Assembly: GCA_944358875.1 (NCBI GenBank)
Contig: CALVRZ010000014.1
Location: 1-38,895 of the forward strand
DNA from: an uncultured Bacilli bacterium
Lineage (GTDB): Bacteria; Bacillota_I; Bacilli_A; RF39; UBA660
Length of the DNA stretch: 38,895 nt
Reading direction: 5' to 3'
Part shown: piece by piece, positions 17,023 through 24,659 of the stretch
Layout: each line of letters opens with the position of its first letter
Numbering within the stretch: the first letter of the stretch is position 1
Notes under the pieces: generated by a model
What the model was told of the DNA's origin: nothing
Database searches by the model: none
The model's input: only the letters and a program-made list of their open reading frames with translations
Translations under genes and position numbers: made by a program

Positions 17023-17724
17023 TTAAAATCTAGTTAATTTTTTTACTGGTCCTTCTTCTTTATGAGGTGCAAAGGCATCAATATTTTTATGCCATGTAAT
17101 GGCATCCATTAGAGTATTATCTCCTCTTCTATCTAGGACATCAAAATATTCACTAGGTAAGATGCTTTCAGAAGTGCCATTACAAGTAAATGAGCGGTGT
17201 CCTTGCTGCTTTTGGATTCTAAATTTTCTTCTTTGTTTTGCTAATTCTTTTGGGTCAGTGATTTCTTTACCATGAGCATAAAATTTTACATCTTCCGCGG
17301 TAATTTCTTTCCATCCAAATAATTCACAATTATCCATAGCAAATTTTCCCGTAAAGAAAGTCTTTCTTATTTTCAGAATATCTTCATAAGATAACTCTTT
17401 CTTATAACCAAAATATGTAAGTAGTGCTGATAAGTTACAAGCATCTTTTATAACAACGCTTTCTTTAAGATGTAAGCAAGTATCATCATCAGTAATATTA
17501 AGGATTGGGTAACTAGGACTTTGATATAATAAATCATTTGATAACTTCTCTTCTGTTGGAACAAATAACATGCTTCGGTAAGAAAACCAACTACTTTCGT
17601 TTAATTGTCCTGGTTGGGTACGAAATAAATTAGTTTTTCCTTCATAACGATAGATTTTACTAGTTTTTACAACTTCTCCTATATAAATATTATCTCTACA
17701 TACAGTATACTTTCTATTGTTCAT
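17023..17724 (-). CDS. Unknown protein with C-terminal KKLTRF tail
   Basis: About 233 residues from ATG 17724, chosen because AAAGGAATG lies at a fair distance; the open frame extends upstream to 17766 without a site. The protein is mixed alpha/beta and soluble: TVCRDNIYIGEVVKTSKIYRYEG at the front looks like beta hairpins, and the middle has KELAKQRRKFRIQKQQGHR. I recognise no family. The last residues KKLTRF nearly repeat the KLTR end of the neighbouring 163-residue protein. It is 14 bases upstream of the beta-helix gene and probably co-transcribed. Confidence 0.65.
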   Translation of the reverse strand: MNNRKYTVCRDNIYIGEVVKTSKIYRYEGKTNLFRTQPGQLNESSWFSYRSMLFVPTEEKLSNDLLYQSPSYPILNITDDDTCLHLKESVVIKDACNLSALLTYFGYKKELSYEDILKIRKTFFTGKFAMDNCELFGWKEITAEDVKFYAHGKEITDPKELAKQRRKFRIQKQQGHRSFTCNGTSESILPSEYFDVLDRRGDNTLMDAITWHKNIDAFAPHKEEGPVKKLTRF

Positions 17725-17840
17725 ATTAATATCATTCCTTTCATTAATTGTTATATATAATAACATAAATTAATGGATATGACAACTGAATATACAAATT
17801 AATTACTTCACAAAATATTAATAAAAATTTATTTGACGTT

Positions 17841-17866
17841 AAAAAAAATTAACTAAAATTAGTTAA
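17841..17866 (-). terminator. Intrinsic terminator after the 163-aa repeat protein
   Basis: Stem TTAACTAA / TTAGTTAA with eight T following on the minus strand. Confidence 0.75.
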
Positions 17867-17877
17867 AATATTTTTTA

Positions 17878-18369
17878 CTATCTAGTTAATTTATGAGTTT
17901 TAGGTTTATCTTGAGTATCTAATTCTAATTCTTCTTCGTCTTGAGTTGGTGGTAATAATTGTTCTAATCTTTTACCTTGATTAGCCATTTCAAAAATTTT
18001 TCTAGCTTTTTTACTTGCCTCCGTAGATATATCCATCATCATTTTATCGTATGCCTCCAAATCCCTAAAACTCCCAGATTTCCCTTGTCTAACATTTATT
18101 GCCTGATAATATGATATATCTTTAACTCCACTACTTTCTTTTTTACTTGTTTCTAATTCTGAATTTTTTTTGTCATTCGTTGATGGTGTTGATGACAATT
18201 GTTCTGATTCTTTACCTTGATTAGCCTTTTCAAATAGTTCTCTAGCTTTTTTTCTTTGTTGTGGCAATGCATCCATCTCATCCATTTGCATCCGACGACC
18301 TACTGCTTCCCAATACCAAAAAGGTGGTATTTGTTTATTTTTTTTACTATTGTTTTTGCTATTTATCAT
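17878..18369 (-). CDS. Small charged protein with two internal repeats and a KLTR tail
   Basis: 163 residues, hydrophilic and Lys/Glu/Gln-rich. A segment occurs twice: KKARELFEKANQGKESEQL near residue 40 and KKARKIFEMANQGKRLEQL near 125, each followed by a Pro-containing linker. Each repeat could be one amphipathic helix, perhaps a binding motif. The protein ends in KLTR, as its neighbour ends in KKLTRF. GGAGG lies 7 bases before ATG 18369 (another ATG at 18372). Its own terminator follows, so it is separate from the two genes downstream though on the same strand. No known family. Confidence 0.65.
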   Translation of the reverse strand: MINSKNNSKKNKQIPPFWYWEAVGRRMQMDEMDALPQQRKKARELFEKANQGKESEQLSSTPSTNDKKNSELETSKKESSGVKDISYYQAINVRQGKSGSFRDLEAYDKMMMDISTEASKKARKIFEMANQGKRLEQLLPPTQDEEELELDTQDKPKTHKLTR

Positions 18370-18485
18370 CATTTTACCTCCAAGTTCATTATAACGTATG
18401 ATTTATTAAAAAGCAATATAATATACTTTTTTGATAAAGTTTTATATAGTTTTTTTGGATTGTACTTTTTTATGGTAAATAATGA

Positions 18486-18535
18486 TACTTACTTAAAAGT
18501 GCGTACTACCATTAATGTAATTAATAATGTATAAT
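18486..18535 (+). promoter_or_regulatory. HxlR-type operator and promoter
   Basis: An imperfect palindrome TACnnACTT-AA-AAGTnnGTA (18486-18505) lies upstream of a TATAAT box (18530-18535) and the HxlR gene. HxlR regulators commonly bind sites with TAC and GTA at the ends, so this is a likely autoregulatory site covering the -35 region. Confidence 0.5.
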
Positions 18536-18556
18536 GATAGTTAGGAGTTGATGGTT

Positions 18557-18879
18557 ATGCGTAAAACTTATACTAATTGCTCTGTTGAATATATAGCATC
18601 GATTATTGGTAGTAAATGGAAGATTATTATATTAAGAGATTTACTTACTGGGACGAAAAGATATAATGAATTAACGAGATCAGTCGTAGGAATTGCGGCT
18701 AAAGTTCTTACAGAAAATTTACGGGACTTAGAAAGAGATGGTATTGTTAAAAGAAAGGTATATCCAGTTGTACCCCCTAAAGGGAATATTCTCTTACTGA
18801 TAAGGGATTAGAACTTAAAGATGTTCTTGAATGTATGAGATTGGTTGGTGAAAAATATAAGGAGGATAATAATGAGTAA
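18557..18879 (+). pseudogene. HxlR-family regulator, frameshifted
   Basis: The winged-helix start is typical (CSVEYIASIIGSKWKIIILRDLL, RYNELTRSVVGIAAKVLTENLRDLERDGIVKR). At VVPPK the frame shifts after AAAGGG (about 18778) and ends early at 18811. Reading on in the -1 frame restores the family's end: EYSLTDKGLELKDVLECM then GEKYKEDNNE, stopping at 18879. One base is missing compared with the expected PPKVEYSLT. The DNA-binding part is intact. HxlR proteins often sense redox or electrophile stress. AGGAG precedes ATG 18557. The end overlaps the macrodomain start by 8 bases. Confidence 0.85.
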
Positions 18880-19610
18880 GAATGAATTGGTTGATAAATT
18901 ATTAGACTATTTTGTTAATGAAAATAAACGATTTTTAGAATATGAAAGACCTAATAATTATAATGAAAAGAGAATTTTTTTAAGAGGTATTATTAATATG
19001 CGACTCCCCTATCCTTTGGATGGAGAAATACTTGAAATGGAAGATAATTTATTGCAATTAGAATTAAAAGATAAATTAATTACCGATGTTAATGATATTC
19101 CTTTAACCGATGATAAGATTGGTTTATGGCGTGGTGATATTACGACACTTAGAATTGGGGCAATTGTAAATGCTGGTAATGAAAAACTACTTGGATGTTT
19201 TATTCCTAATCATTCTTGCATTGATAATGCTATTCATACTTATGATGGAATAAGATTACGCCTTACTTGTAATGAAATAATGAAAGGTAGAGATGAAGAA
19301 ACGGGAAAAGCAAAAATTACGGATGCTTTTAATCTTCCTAGTGATTATGTTATTCATACAGTAGGACCAATTGTATACCAAAAAGTTACGGATAAGGAAA
19401 GAAAGGAATTAGAAAATTGTTATATTTCATGTTTAGATCTAGCTAAAGAAAATAATATTAGGACAATTGCTTTTCCTTCAATATCAACCAGGGTATTTCA
19501 CTTTCCAAAGGATGAAGCAAGCGAGATTGCGGTAAGAACAGTAAGAAATTATTTTTAATGTCTTTACAGAGGAGGATATGGATTATTATGAAAGATTATT
19601 CAAAGATTAA
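18872..19610 (+). pseudogene. Zinc-containing macrodomain (protein-ADP-ribose hydrolase), 3' end damaged
   Basis: The start at ATG 18872 follows AGGAGG. The protein shows the macrodomain core (LWRGDITTLRIGAIVNAGNE), the zinc-binding pattern of this subclass (GCFIPNHSCIDNAIH with a further Cys), DAFNLPSDYVIHTVGP and AFPSIST. This family removes ADP-ribose from proteins and is typically encoded with a sirtuin. The frame ends at 19558 after VRNYF; in another frame the expected end continues (NVFTEEDMDYYERLFKD to 19610), so about ten residues and the frame were lost by a small deletion. Most of the catalytic core remains, so activity is possible but uncertain. Confidence 0.85.
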
Positions 19611-20419
19611 AAAACTTCTCGATGAAAGTGATGCAATTATTATTGGTGCAGGAGCCGGTCTTTCAACAGCAGCAGGAATTAACTTTGGGGAAGATGAATT
19701 TAAAGAAAAATTTCCCGAGTTAGTAGATAAATATGGAATGAAAGATATGTATACATCGTCTTTTTATCATTTTGATTCAGAAGAAGAAAGATGGAGTTAT
19801 TGGGCTAAACATATTGATTATTTATATAATGTTGAGGCTAAAGATCTGTATTTAAATTTATTTGAATTAGTTAAGAATAAGAATTATTTTGTTATTACAA
19901 CCAATGTCGATAGACAATTTTTAAAGGCTGGTTTTGCAAAAAGAAAAAGTCTTTGAAGTCCATGGTTCACTTGCTAAAATACAATGTGCTTTGGGATGTC
20001 ACGATAAACTTTGCGATGATTTAGAAATTGTTAGGGAGATGCTTGATAATAATATTGATTGTCATATACCTACTTCACTTGTTCCTATTTGTCCAGTTTG
20101 TAAAGGTAAAATGGAAGTAAATTTAAGAAAAGATGCTTTCTTTGTAGAAGATGATAATTGGCATAACTTAAATGATAATTATGAAAAGTTTATAATAGAA
20201 AATAAAAAGAAGAAATTACTTTTAATTGAGTTAGGTGTGGCTTATAATACCCCTAGTATTATTAGGTTTCCTTTTGAAAAGATGTGTCTTAGATTTAAAG
20301 ATACAACTTTAATACGGGTTAATGATAAATACTTAGATATGGCTTTTGAAATACAAGATAAGGCGATGTTGGTGCATGATGATTGTGGTAGTTTTATTAA
20401 CGGTTTATTAAATAGTTAG
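19588..20419 (+). pseudogene. Sir2-family NAD-dependent protein, frameshifted
   Basis: The N-terminal part has the NAD-binding GAGAGLSTAAGI and TTNVDRQF. At 19940 an extra A in the run GCAAAAAGAAAAAG breaks the frame; the next frame continues with KVFEVHGSLAKIQC, four Cys in zinc-ribbon spacing (CALGCHDKLC, CPVCKGK) and the Sir2 end to 20419. The macrodomain partner points to the SirTM-like protein ADP-ribosyl-transferase group, but here the HG of deacylases is kept where SirTM usually has QG. The lipoate ligase and GcvH-like genes of the known SirTM operon are not in the window. The ATG at 19588 lies within the old macrodomain end. Confidence 0.85.
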
Positions 20420-20502
20420 ATTCATATTTTGAAAATTTTTATTTTCTGATTAACTATTTTGATAGAAATTTATTTTCTTAAGCTGTGATAATACATTATA
20501 CG

Positions 20503-20535
20503 AAAAAAAAGAAGTTACACGTTTAAAGTAACTTC
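20503..20535 (-). terminator. Intrinsic terminator of the 66-aa membrane protein
   Basis: Stem GAAGTTAC / GTAACTTC followed by eight T on the minus strand. Confidence 0.9.
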
Positions 20536-20538
20536 TTG

Positions 20539-20739
20539 TTATTTTTGTTCACTATTTTTAAATAGTAATATAATTTTTAAAAGAAAATAGATGGTAATTA
20601 AAATACAAGTAAGTAAAATAATTATTTCCACTCCTTCGATGTTAGGCATGGTAAATAAAGACATTATACCATCACATTCTTCTATCTCTCTACTTGTTAA
20701 ATCATCATAGATAATGGTGCAAGATCTTAAAAAATACAT
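20539..20739 (-). CDS. Small single-span membrane protein
   Basis: 66 residues: a polar N-terminus with two Cys, then one membrane segment (GVEIIILLTCILITIYFLL) and a short basic end. AGGAGTG gives the ATG at 20739. It has its own promoter and terminator, so it is a one-gene unit. I recognise no family. The unusual promoter (19-base spacer holding a palindrome) suggests it is induced by a MerR-type or similar regulator not encoded here, which would fit a stress-response or ion-related membrane peptide. Confidence 0.65.
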   Translation of the reverse strand: MYFLRSCTIIYDDLTSREIEECDGIMSLFTMPNIEGVEIIILLTCILITIYFLLKIILLFKNSEQK

Positions 20740-20759
20740 ATAATCACTCCTACTTTTTT

Positions 20760-20790
20760 ATTATACACCCGTGAGTAGCTCACGTGTCAA
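20760..20790 (-). promoter_or_regulatory. Promoter with 19-base spacer and central palindrome
   Basis: Consensus TTGACA (20790-20785) and TATAAT (20765-20760) are 19 bases apart. The spacer contains the perfect palindrome CGTGAG-CTA-CTCACG (20784-20770). Over-long spacers with a central dyad are the hallmark of MerR-family promoters. Confidence 0.7.
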
Positions 20791-20874
20791 TAGAAAAAAT
20801 AATTTTAATTTTTTTAAAAAAAGTTATGAGTACTAACATTATTTTTAATTAATACTTTACAACTTTTTTCATAT

Positions 20875-21528
20875 TTATTTTAGTTCATGATCTATTATCC
20901 ATTTTATATCTTCAATTGATTTATCAATATTAAATCTTCCATTGCCAACAGGATAATAGACAGAATAAAATTTATATTCTTTACCGTTTATTTCTTTTAG
21001 AAAACATTTTTTTCTTACCTGAGATACGGATATTTTTTGATTTAAGACGATAGAGCTTACTTGATTACCAAAAAGGATTATTACTTTGGGGTTAATGATA
21101 GTAAATTCTTTATTTAATAAATGTAAATATTCTTTGTATACAGAATCTGATAATTCTCTAGCATCAACTTGGGTACATTTACCTAGATTGGTAATGAAAT
21201 ATTTATGCCTTGTCACATCTTCATAGACTTCCCTAGCAAATTCTATAGTCCATTCACTTCCTTTAAGAGACTTTATTTTATTATATATGTCTTTGTCTAA
21301 TAAATCTAAATTAATGAATAAATCCCAAATATTCTTAGTACCAAGCCAAGGCGCTTTTAAGCCTTTCCATGTTTTGGATGAAGCAATATTTCTTCCAGTT
21401 GGATTCATGAAAACAAAGCAAATATCAGGATGGTCTTCGCAACCTCCATTGTAGATAGAATCTAATTCTTTAGCACCATATTTCTTTTGTAGTTTATCAT
21501 ATTCTTTAGTTAATGATTTGATATTCAT
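20875..21528 (-). CDS. Uracil-DNA glycosylase superfamily protein
   Basis: About 217 residues with the layout of the UDG fold: motif I-like FVFMNPTGRNIA, PWLGTKNIWDLF, YFITNLGKCTQVDAREL, the strand PKVIILFGNQVSSIVL and a motif II-like YYPVGNGRFN where classical enzymes have HPS. Glycosylases of this fold remove uracil or other altered bases. The changed motif I (NPTG, not GEAPG) means the substrate may differ. ATG 21528 is preferred over ATG 21540, which overlaps the AGGG site and the previous stop codon. It is last in the minus-strand run that includes the base-hypermodification-like gene, which may be meaningful. Confidence 0.75.
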   Translation of the reverse strand: MNIKSLTKEYDKLQKKYGAKELDSIYNGGCEDHPDICFVFMNPTGRNIASSKTWKGLKAPWLGTKNIWDLFINLDLLDKDIYNKIKSLKGSEWTIEFAREVYEDVTRHKYFITNLGKCTQVDARELSDSVYKEYLHLLNKEFTIINPKVIILFGNQVSSIVLNQKISVSQVRKKCFLKEINGKEYKFYSVYYPVGNGRFNIDKSIEDIKWIIDHELK

Positions 21529-21532
21529 AGTA

Positions 21533-22588
21533 TTACACATCCCTATTTTTGTCTTGGACCATGTTCTTTTTCTTTTGTTTATATAATGAAATTATAACTG
21601 TAGCTAAAACTGTTATTGGTACAATAATAATAAAGAAAATAACAATTAATGTGGTAATAACAGTTCCTAGTTGTGACATTCTTTCTATTTCAAGTTCATA
21701 ATTTACAACATTTCCATCACTATCAGTTATTTCTATTCTATATTGATTTTGACCTTCTGATAGTTCAATATCTTTTGATAGTTCCTTTTCTCCTTGAAAA
21801 AGTTTTAGGGAAGCTGTAGTGTCACTTAGTTTAAATGTGTAATTAAATTTTTTAACATTATTTAATACAGAAATACTAGCTTTGTTATTAAAATCAAATT
21901 CTACCACTTCATCATTGACTTTAAATTCTAAGATTTTTATATTTGATTTTTGTGGTTCAAAAGTTATTTTTATTGTATATTCTTTTTTTGTTCCATCTTC
22001 AGCAGTTACTTGAATTTTTACATTATTTATATTATCCTTTGATAAGTTTTCAGTAATACCATCAATTTTATAAGTTGCTTTGTCATCTTCTAATTGTACT
22101 TCTATTTCAACATAGTTAATTGTTGAAGTATATTCTATTTCATCTTTTATTTCGGTAATGACATCATCATTGATGGTTATTTGTTTGATTTCAGTATTGT
22201 TACTTTGCGACTGTGTTATGGTTTGATTTTGGGTATTACTTTCGTTATTTTGATTAATATTACTGTTATTGTTGTTAGAAGATGAATTATCCTGTGAATT
22301 ATTTGAATTAGTCGGTGGAGCCGTATCTTGGTTGGTTGTCGATGATGGACATGGATCATCATAATAAGTTGTTTCACCGGTTGGATAATAGTTACCACTT
22401 GCATCTTGGACGGCTTGATGCCAATGTGTTCCACCATTACCATCACTATGTAATCCATAGGTTACACCATTAGGGCAAGTTTTTATACTTGCTTTTCTTA
22501 ATCTACCTGCTGTTGCATAAACAGGGTCAATGTTTAAAATAAATAGTATTGTAAAAATAAATATAATCTTCTTTATTTTTGTATTCAT
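21533..22588 (-). CDS. Surface protein with signal peptide, YHYH-like and cadherin-like domains
   Basis: About 351 residues: an N-terminal signal peptide (KKIIFIFTILFILNIDPVYA), a Gly/His segment (GVTYGLHSDGNGGTHWH) like YHYH domains of surface proteins, a long Asn/Ser/Gln-rich linker (about 85-140), two cadherin-like beta-sandwich repeats ending in KKEYTIKITFE and VVNYELEIER, and a C-terminal membrane helix with a basic tail. It is probably anchored with its domains outside the cell. The frame opens at GTG 22600, but AGGAAG fits ATG 22588. It is 24 bases after the HD gene, and the next gene starts at its stop codon. Confidence 0.8.
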   Translation of the reverse strand: MNTKIKKIIFIFTILFILNIDPVYATAGRLRKASIKTCPNGVTYGLHSDGNGGTHWHQAVQDASGNYYPTGETTYYDDPCPSSTTNQDTAPPTNSNNSQDNSSSNNNNSNINQNNESNTQNQTITQSQSNNTEIKQITINDDVITEIKDEIEYTSTINYVEIEVQLEDDKATYKIDGITENLSKDNINNVKIQVTAEDGTKKEYTIKITFEPQKSNIKILEFKVNDEVVEFDFNNKASISVLNNVKKFNYTFKLSDTTASLKLFQGEKELSKDIELSEGQNQYRIEITDSDGNVVNYELEIERMSQLGTVITTLIVIFFIIIVPITVLATVIISLYKQKKKNMVQDKNRDV

Positions 22589-22612
22589 AATTTTTCTCAC
22601 TTCCTAATTAAA

Positions 22613-23326
22613 TCATTTTTTTAATAAAATTTTACTCCTTTTGACTAAATAGTCATCTAAATATTTACACCATTCTAAGGCATCTTCTTCATAAAACAAT
22701 TGGTAAAGAAAGTCAACAATGATTTGGTGCCTTTTTAATGCTTCTTTTCTACCTGAATCAGTTAGCATTATATCTTTTAATTTTAATATTTTTTCAAACA
22801 TATGACATACGGCTGTGTCAGAAGTTCTTTGACTATATGTGGTGGGATTTAAATTTTCAATGGGATAGATATTTTTATCAAAAAAGGGTTTATTCTTTTT
22901 TAGACAATATTGGTGAACTCTTATAATACCTGTTGCTCCTAGAGCATCACACATGTCAGCATCGGAGACAATTTTTCCTTCGATAGTATCTGGTCTTATG
23001 CCTTTTATGGCTTTACTATAACCAATATTTTGTAATTGTGATAAAACTACTTTCTGAATATCAGGAAAAAGAGATGCATTATTCATAATCATCTTAGCAT
23101 GATAAAGTTCATTATTGTTTGTTTGAGAAAACAACTTATGGTCATCAACATCATGTAATAAGGCGATTAATGTTACGATTTTTTCATTGACATTTATTCC
23201 TTTAATTTGTTCTTGTTTAGTAAATTGTAAAGATAATTTGAGGACTCTTTTAATGTGATCAATACCATGGCCTGTATCATCTTGACCTAGTAAAGTATAT
23301 ACTTCTTTAGTAATTTGTTCGATCAT
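22613..23326 (-). CDS. HD-domain phosphohydrolase
   Basis: About 237 residues with the HD metal site: GHGIDHIKRV (first His), LLHDVDDHKL (HD) and IVSDADMCDALGATGIIR (second Asp). The layout fits the YpgQ/YedJ-like group of bacterial HD hydrolases acting on nucleotides or other small phosphates. No clear ribosome binding site is seen at either ATG 23359 or ATG 23326; the second lies just beyond the upstream stop (23331) and is the usual family start. The tight spacing suggests translational coupling with the COG3323-type gene. Confidence 0.85.
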   Translation of the reverse strand: MIEQITKEVYTLLGQDDTGHGIDHIKRVLKLSLQFTKQEQIKGINVNEKIVTLIALLHDVDDHKLFSQTNNNELYHAKMIMNNASLFPDIQKVVLSQLQNIGYSKAIKGIRPDTIEGKIVSDADMCDALGATGIIRVHQYCLKKNKPFFDKNIYPIENLNPTTYSQRTSDTAVCHMFEKILKLKDIMLTDSGRKEALKRHQIIVDFLYQLFYEEDALEWCKYLDDYLVKRSKILLKK

Positions 23327-23330
23327 AATT

Positions 23331-23678
23331 TTACTTGTCTTTAAAATACTCTTCATCAATTAAAGGGATAATATCAATTCCTGGTTCTTCATAAGGATGT
23401 TTTTCTTTTAATTTTTTTATTACTTCTTTTACATTGGTAATAGGACAAACAACTTCTAGTTTTTCTTCTTGGACAAATTCTAATTCACCTTTTTTACCAA
23501 TATATGGTGTGGCTTTATCATTAGGTTTAAATGTTCCTAGACATTTAGTGGTCATAGAACAGTAGGTATAGTTACCTATAATGCCCGCGCCGGCTTCACA
23601 GATGGCATTTCTTACTTCATCTACATTATCCTTAGGTATAGTTACAACAATTTTTACTTTATTTATATTTATATTCAT
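23331..23678 (-). CDS. COG3323/NIF3-associated-type small protein
   Basis: 115 residues: KIVVTIPKDNVDEVRNAICEAGAGIIGNYTYCSMTTKCLGTF, a GELEFVQEEKLEVVCP strand, and HPYEEPGIDIIPL at the end. This matches the small PII/CutA-like domain found alone (COG3323) or inserted in NIF3/YqfO proteins. It probably binds metal or a small ligand as a trimer; the exact role is unknown. AGGAGG precedes the start codon. It lies between the hypermodification-like gene and the HD gene in a minus-strand run with short gaps. Confidence 0.85.
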   Translation of the reverse strand: MNININKVKIVVTIPKDNVDEVRNAICEAGAGIIGNYTYCSMTTKCLGTFKPNDKATPYIGKKGELEFVQEEKLEVVCPITNVKEVIKKLKEKHPYEEPGIDIIPLIDEEYFKDK

Positions 23679-23699
23679 AATTAAACCTCCTCATATTTT

Positions 23700-24659
23700 T
23701 TATAAATTATTTATATGCCATTTTGGTGGATAGATATATTCTATTTTGGTTGGCTTAGGGTTATATTTCTTTTTAATTTTAGTACGATTTGATTTTAAAT
23801 TAGGAATAGCTTCACGACAATATTTATCTAATTCGCAGAAAAGATTTTGACAATCTATTAATTGTAATTTACGAGTACCTATTGGTCTAAAATTTAAATT
23901 TAATCTTTTAAACTCTTCTTCTTGATGCTCATACATATATCTAATAATATCTTCATTAGTCATGTTGCCTTTATCAATGAAACATTTTTTGATACCTCTT
24001 AATGAGCCAGGACCAGCGACTGTGAATTCATTTTCTTGCCAATTGACTACTTCGCTATAATTTATATCCGTGACTAACTGATAAGCCATAAAGTTACCTA
24101 TTAAGGGATAACTTTTAATTATATTGAAGGCTTCTTCCATGGTCTTACATTTGATTATTTTGTTACCAATCTTATCTTCATTAAACATTTTATTTAATAA
24201 AGCTAAGTGATTATCGTGTTTACGATTATAACCAAAGGCTTTATTGGCACAACTGATATAGGCATCATTATATATTTTGATACCATTAGATATAGCTTGT
24301 TCTAGAATTTTGGAATATTCTTTAAAGTTAAAAGTGGATAATATTATATCTTTAAAATTACTTATTAGTAATTCCCAAGTTGACTCTTTATTGAATAATT
24401 TGAATAAGATGATGCGAAAGATCATATCATTATTTGAGTATTTTTTTCCATTGTAGATAACATTTTTTAATAGATATTGACTAACACGATCATTAACACG
24501 GTAGCTATTACAAAATTTATATGTTTGTAAAATGGAGTCTTTTGTCCATGGTGGTTGTTTGCCTTCTTTTTTTTGCCAGAAGATATTTTGTCTTTCACAG
24601 GCAAAATACCAATATAAATCGTAAACTTCTTGTCTTTTTTGCATAATTAGTTCATACAT
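23700..24659 (-). CDS. Putative DNA base hypermodification protein (5-hmdU DNA kinase-like)
   Basis: About 319 residues with the signatures of the family described by comparative genomics as nucleotide-kinase-like or alpha-glutamyl/putrescinyl-thymine pyrophosphorylases: YWYFACERQNIFWQKKEG, PPWTKDSIL, TYKFCNSYRVNDRVSQYLL, the LFKLFNKESTWELL helix, and NEFTVAGPGSLRGIKKCF. Relatives in phages phosphorylate 5-hydroxymethyl-dU in DNA as a step to complex thymine derivatives. Here the gene is chromosomal and overlaps a radical-SAM gene by 13 bases. ATG 24659 follows AGGATGT; ATG 24644 is possible. No hydroxymethylase gene is in the window. Confidence 0.8.
   Translation of the reverse strand: MYELIMQKRQEVYDLYWYFACERQNIFWQKKEGKQPPWTKDSILQTYKFCNSYRVNDRVSQYLLKNVIYNGKKYSNNDMIFRIILFKLFNKESTWELLISNFKDIILSTFNFKEYSKILEQAISNGIKIYNDAYISCANKAFGYNRKHDNHLALLNKMFNEDKIGNKIIKCKTMEEAFNIIKSYPLIGNFMAYQLVTDINYSEVVNWQENEFTVAGPGSLRGIKKCFIDKGNMTNEDIIRYMYEHQEEEFKRLNLNFRPIGTRKLQLIDCQNLFCELDKYCREAIPNLKSNRTKIKKKYNPKPTKIEYIYPPKWHINNL

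Noticed and set aside
7690-20419. Integrated element bounded by tRNA-Gly
   Set aside because: I looked for a second copy of the tRNA-Gly 3' end and for an integrase in this stretch and saw neither; it is described only as accessory sequence.
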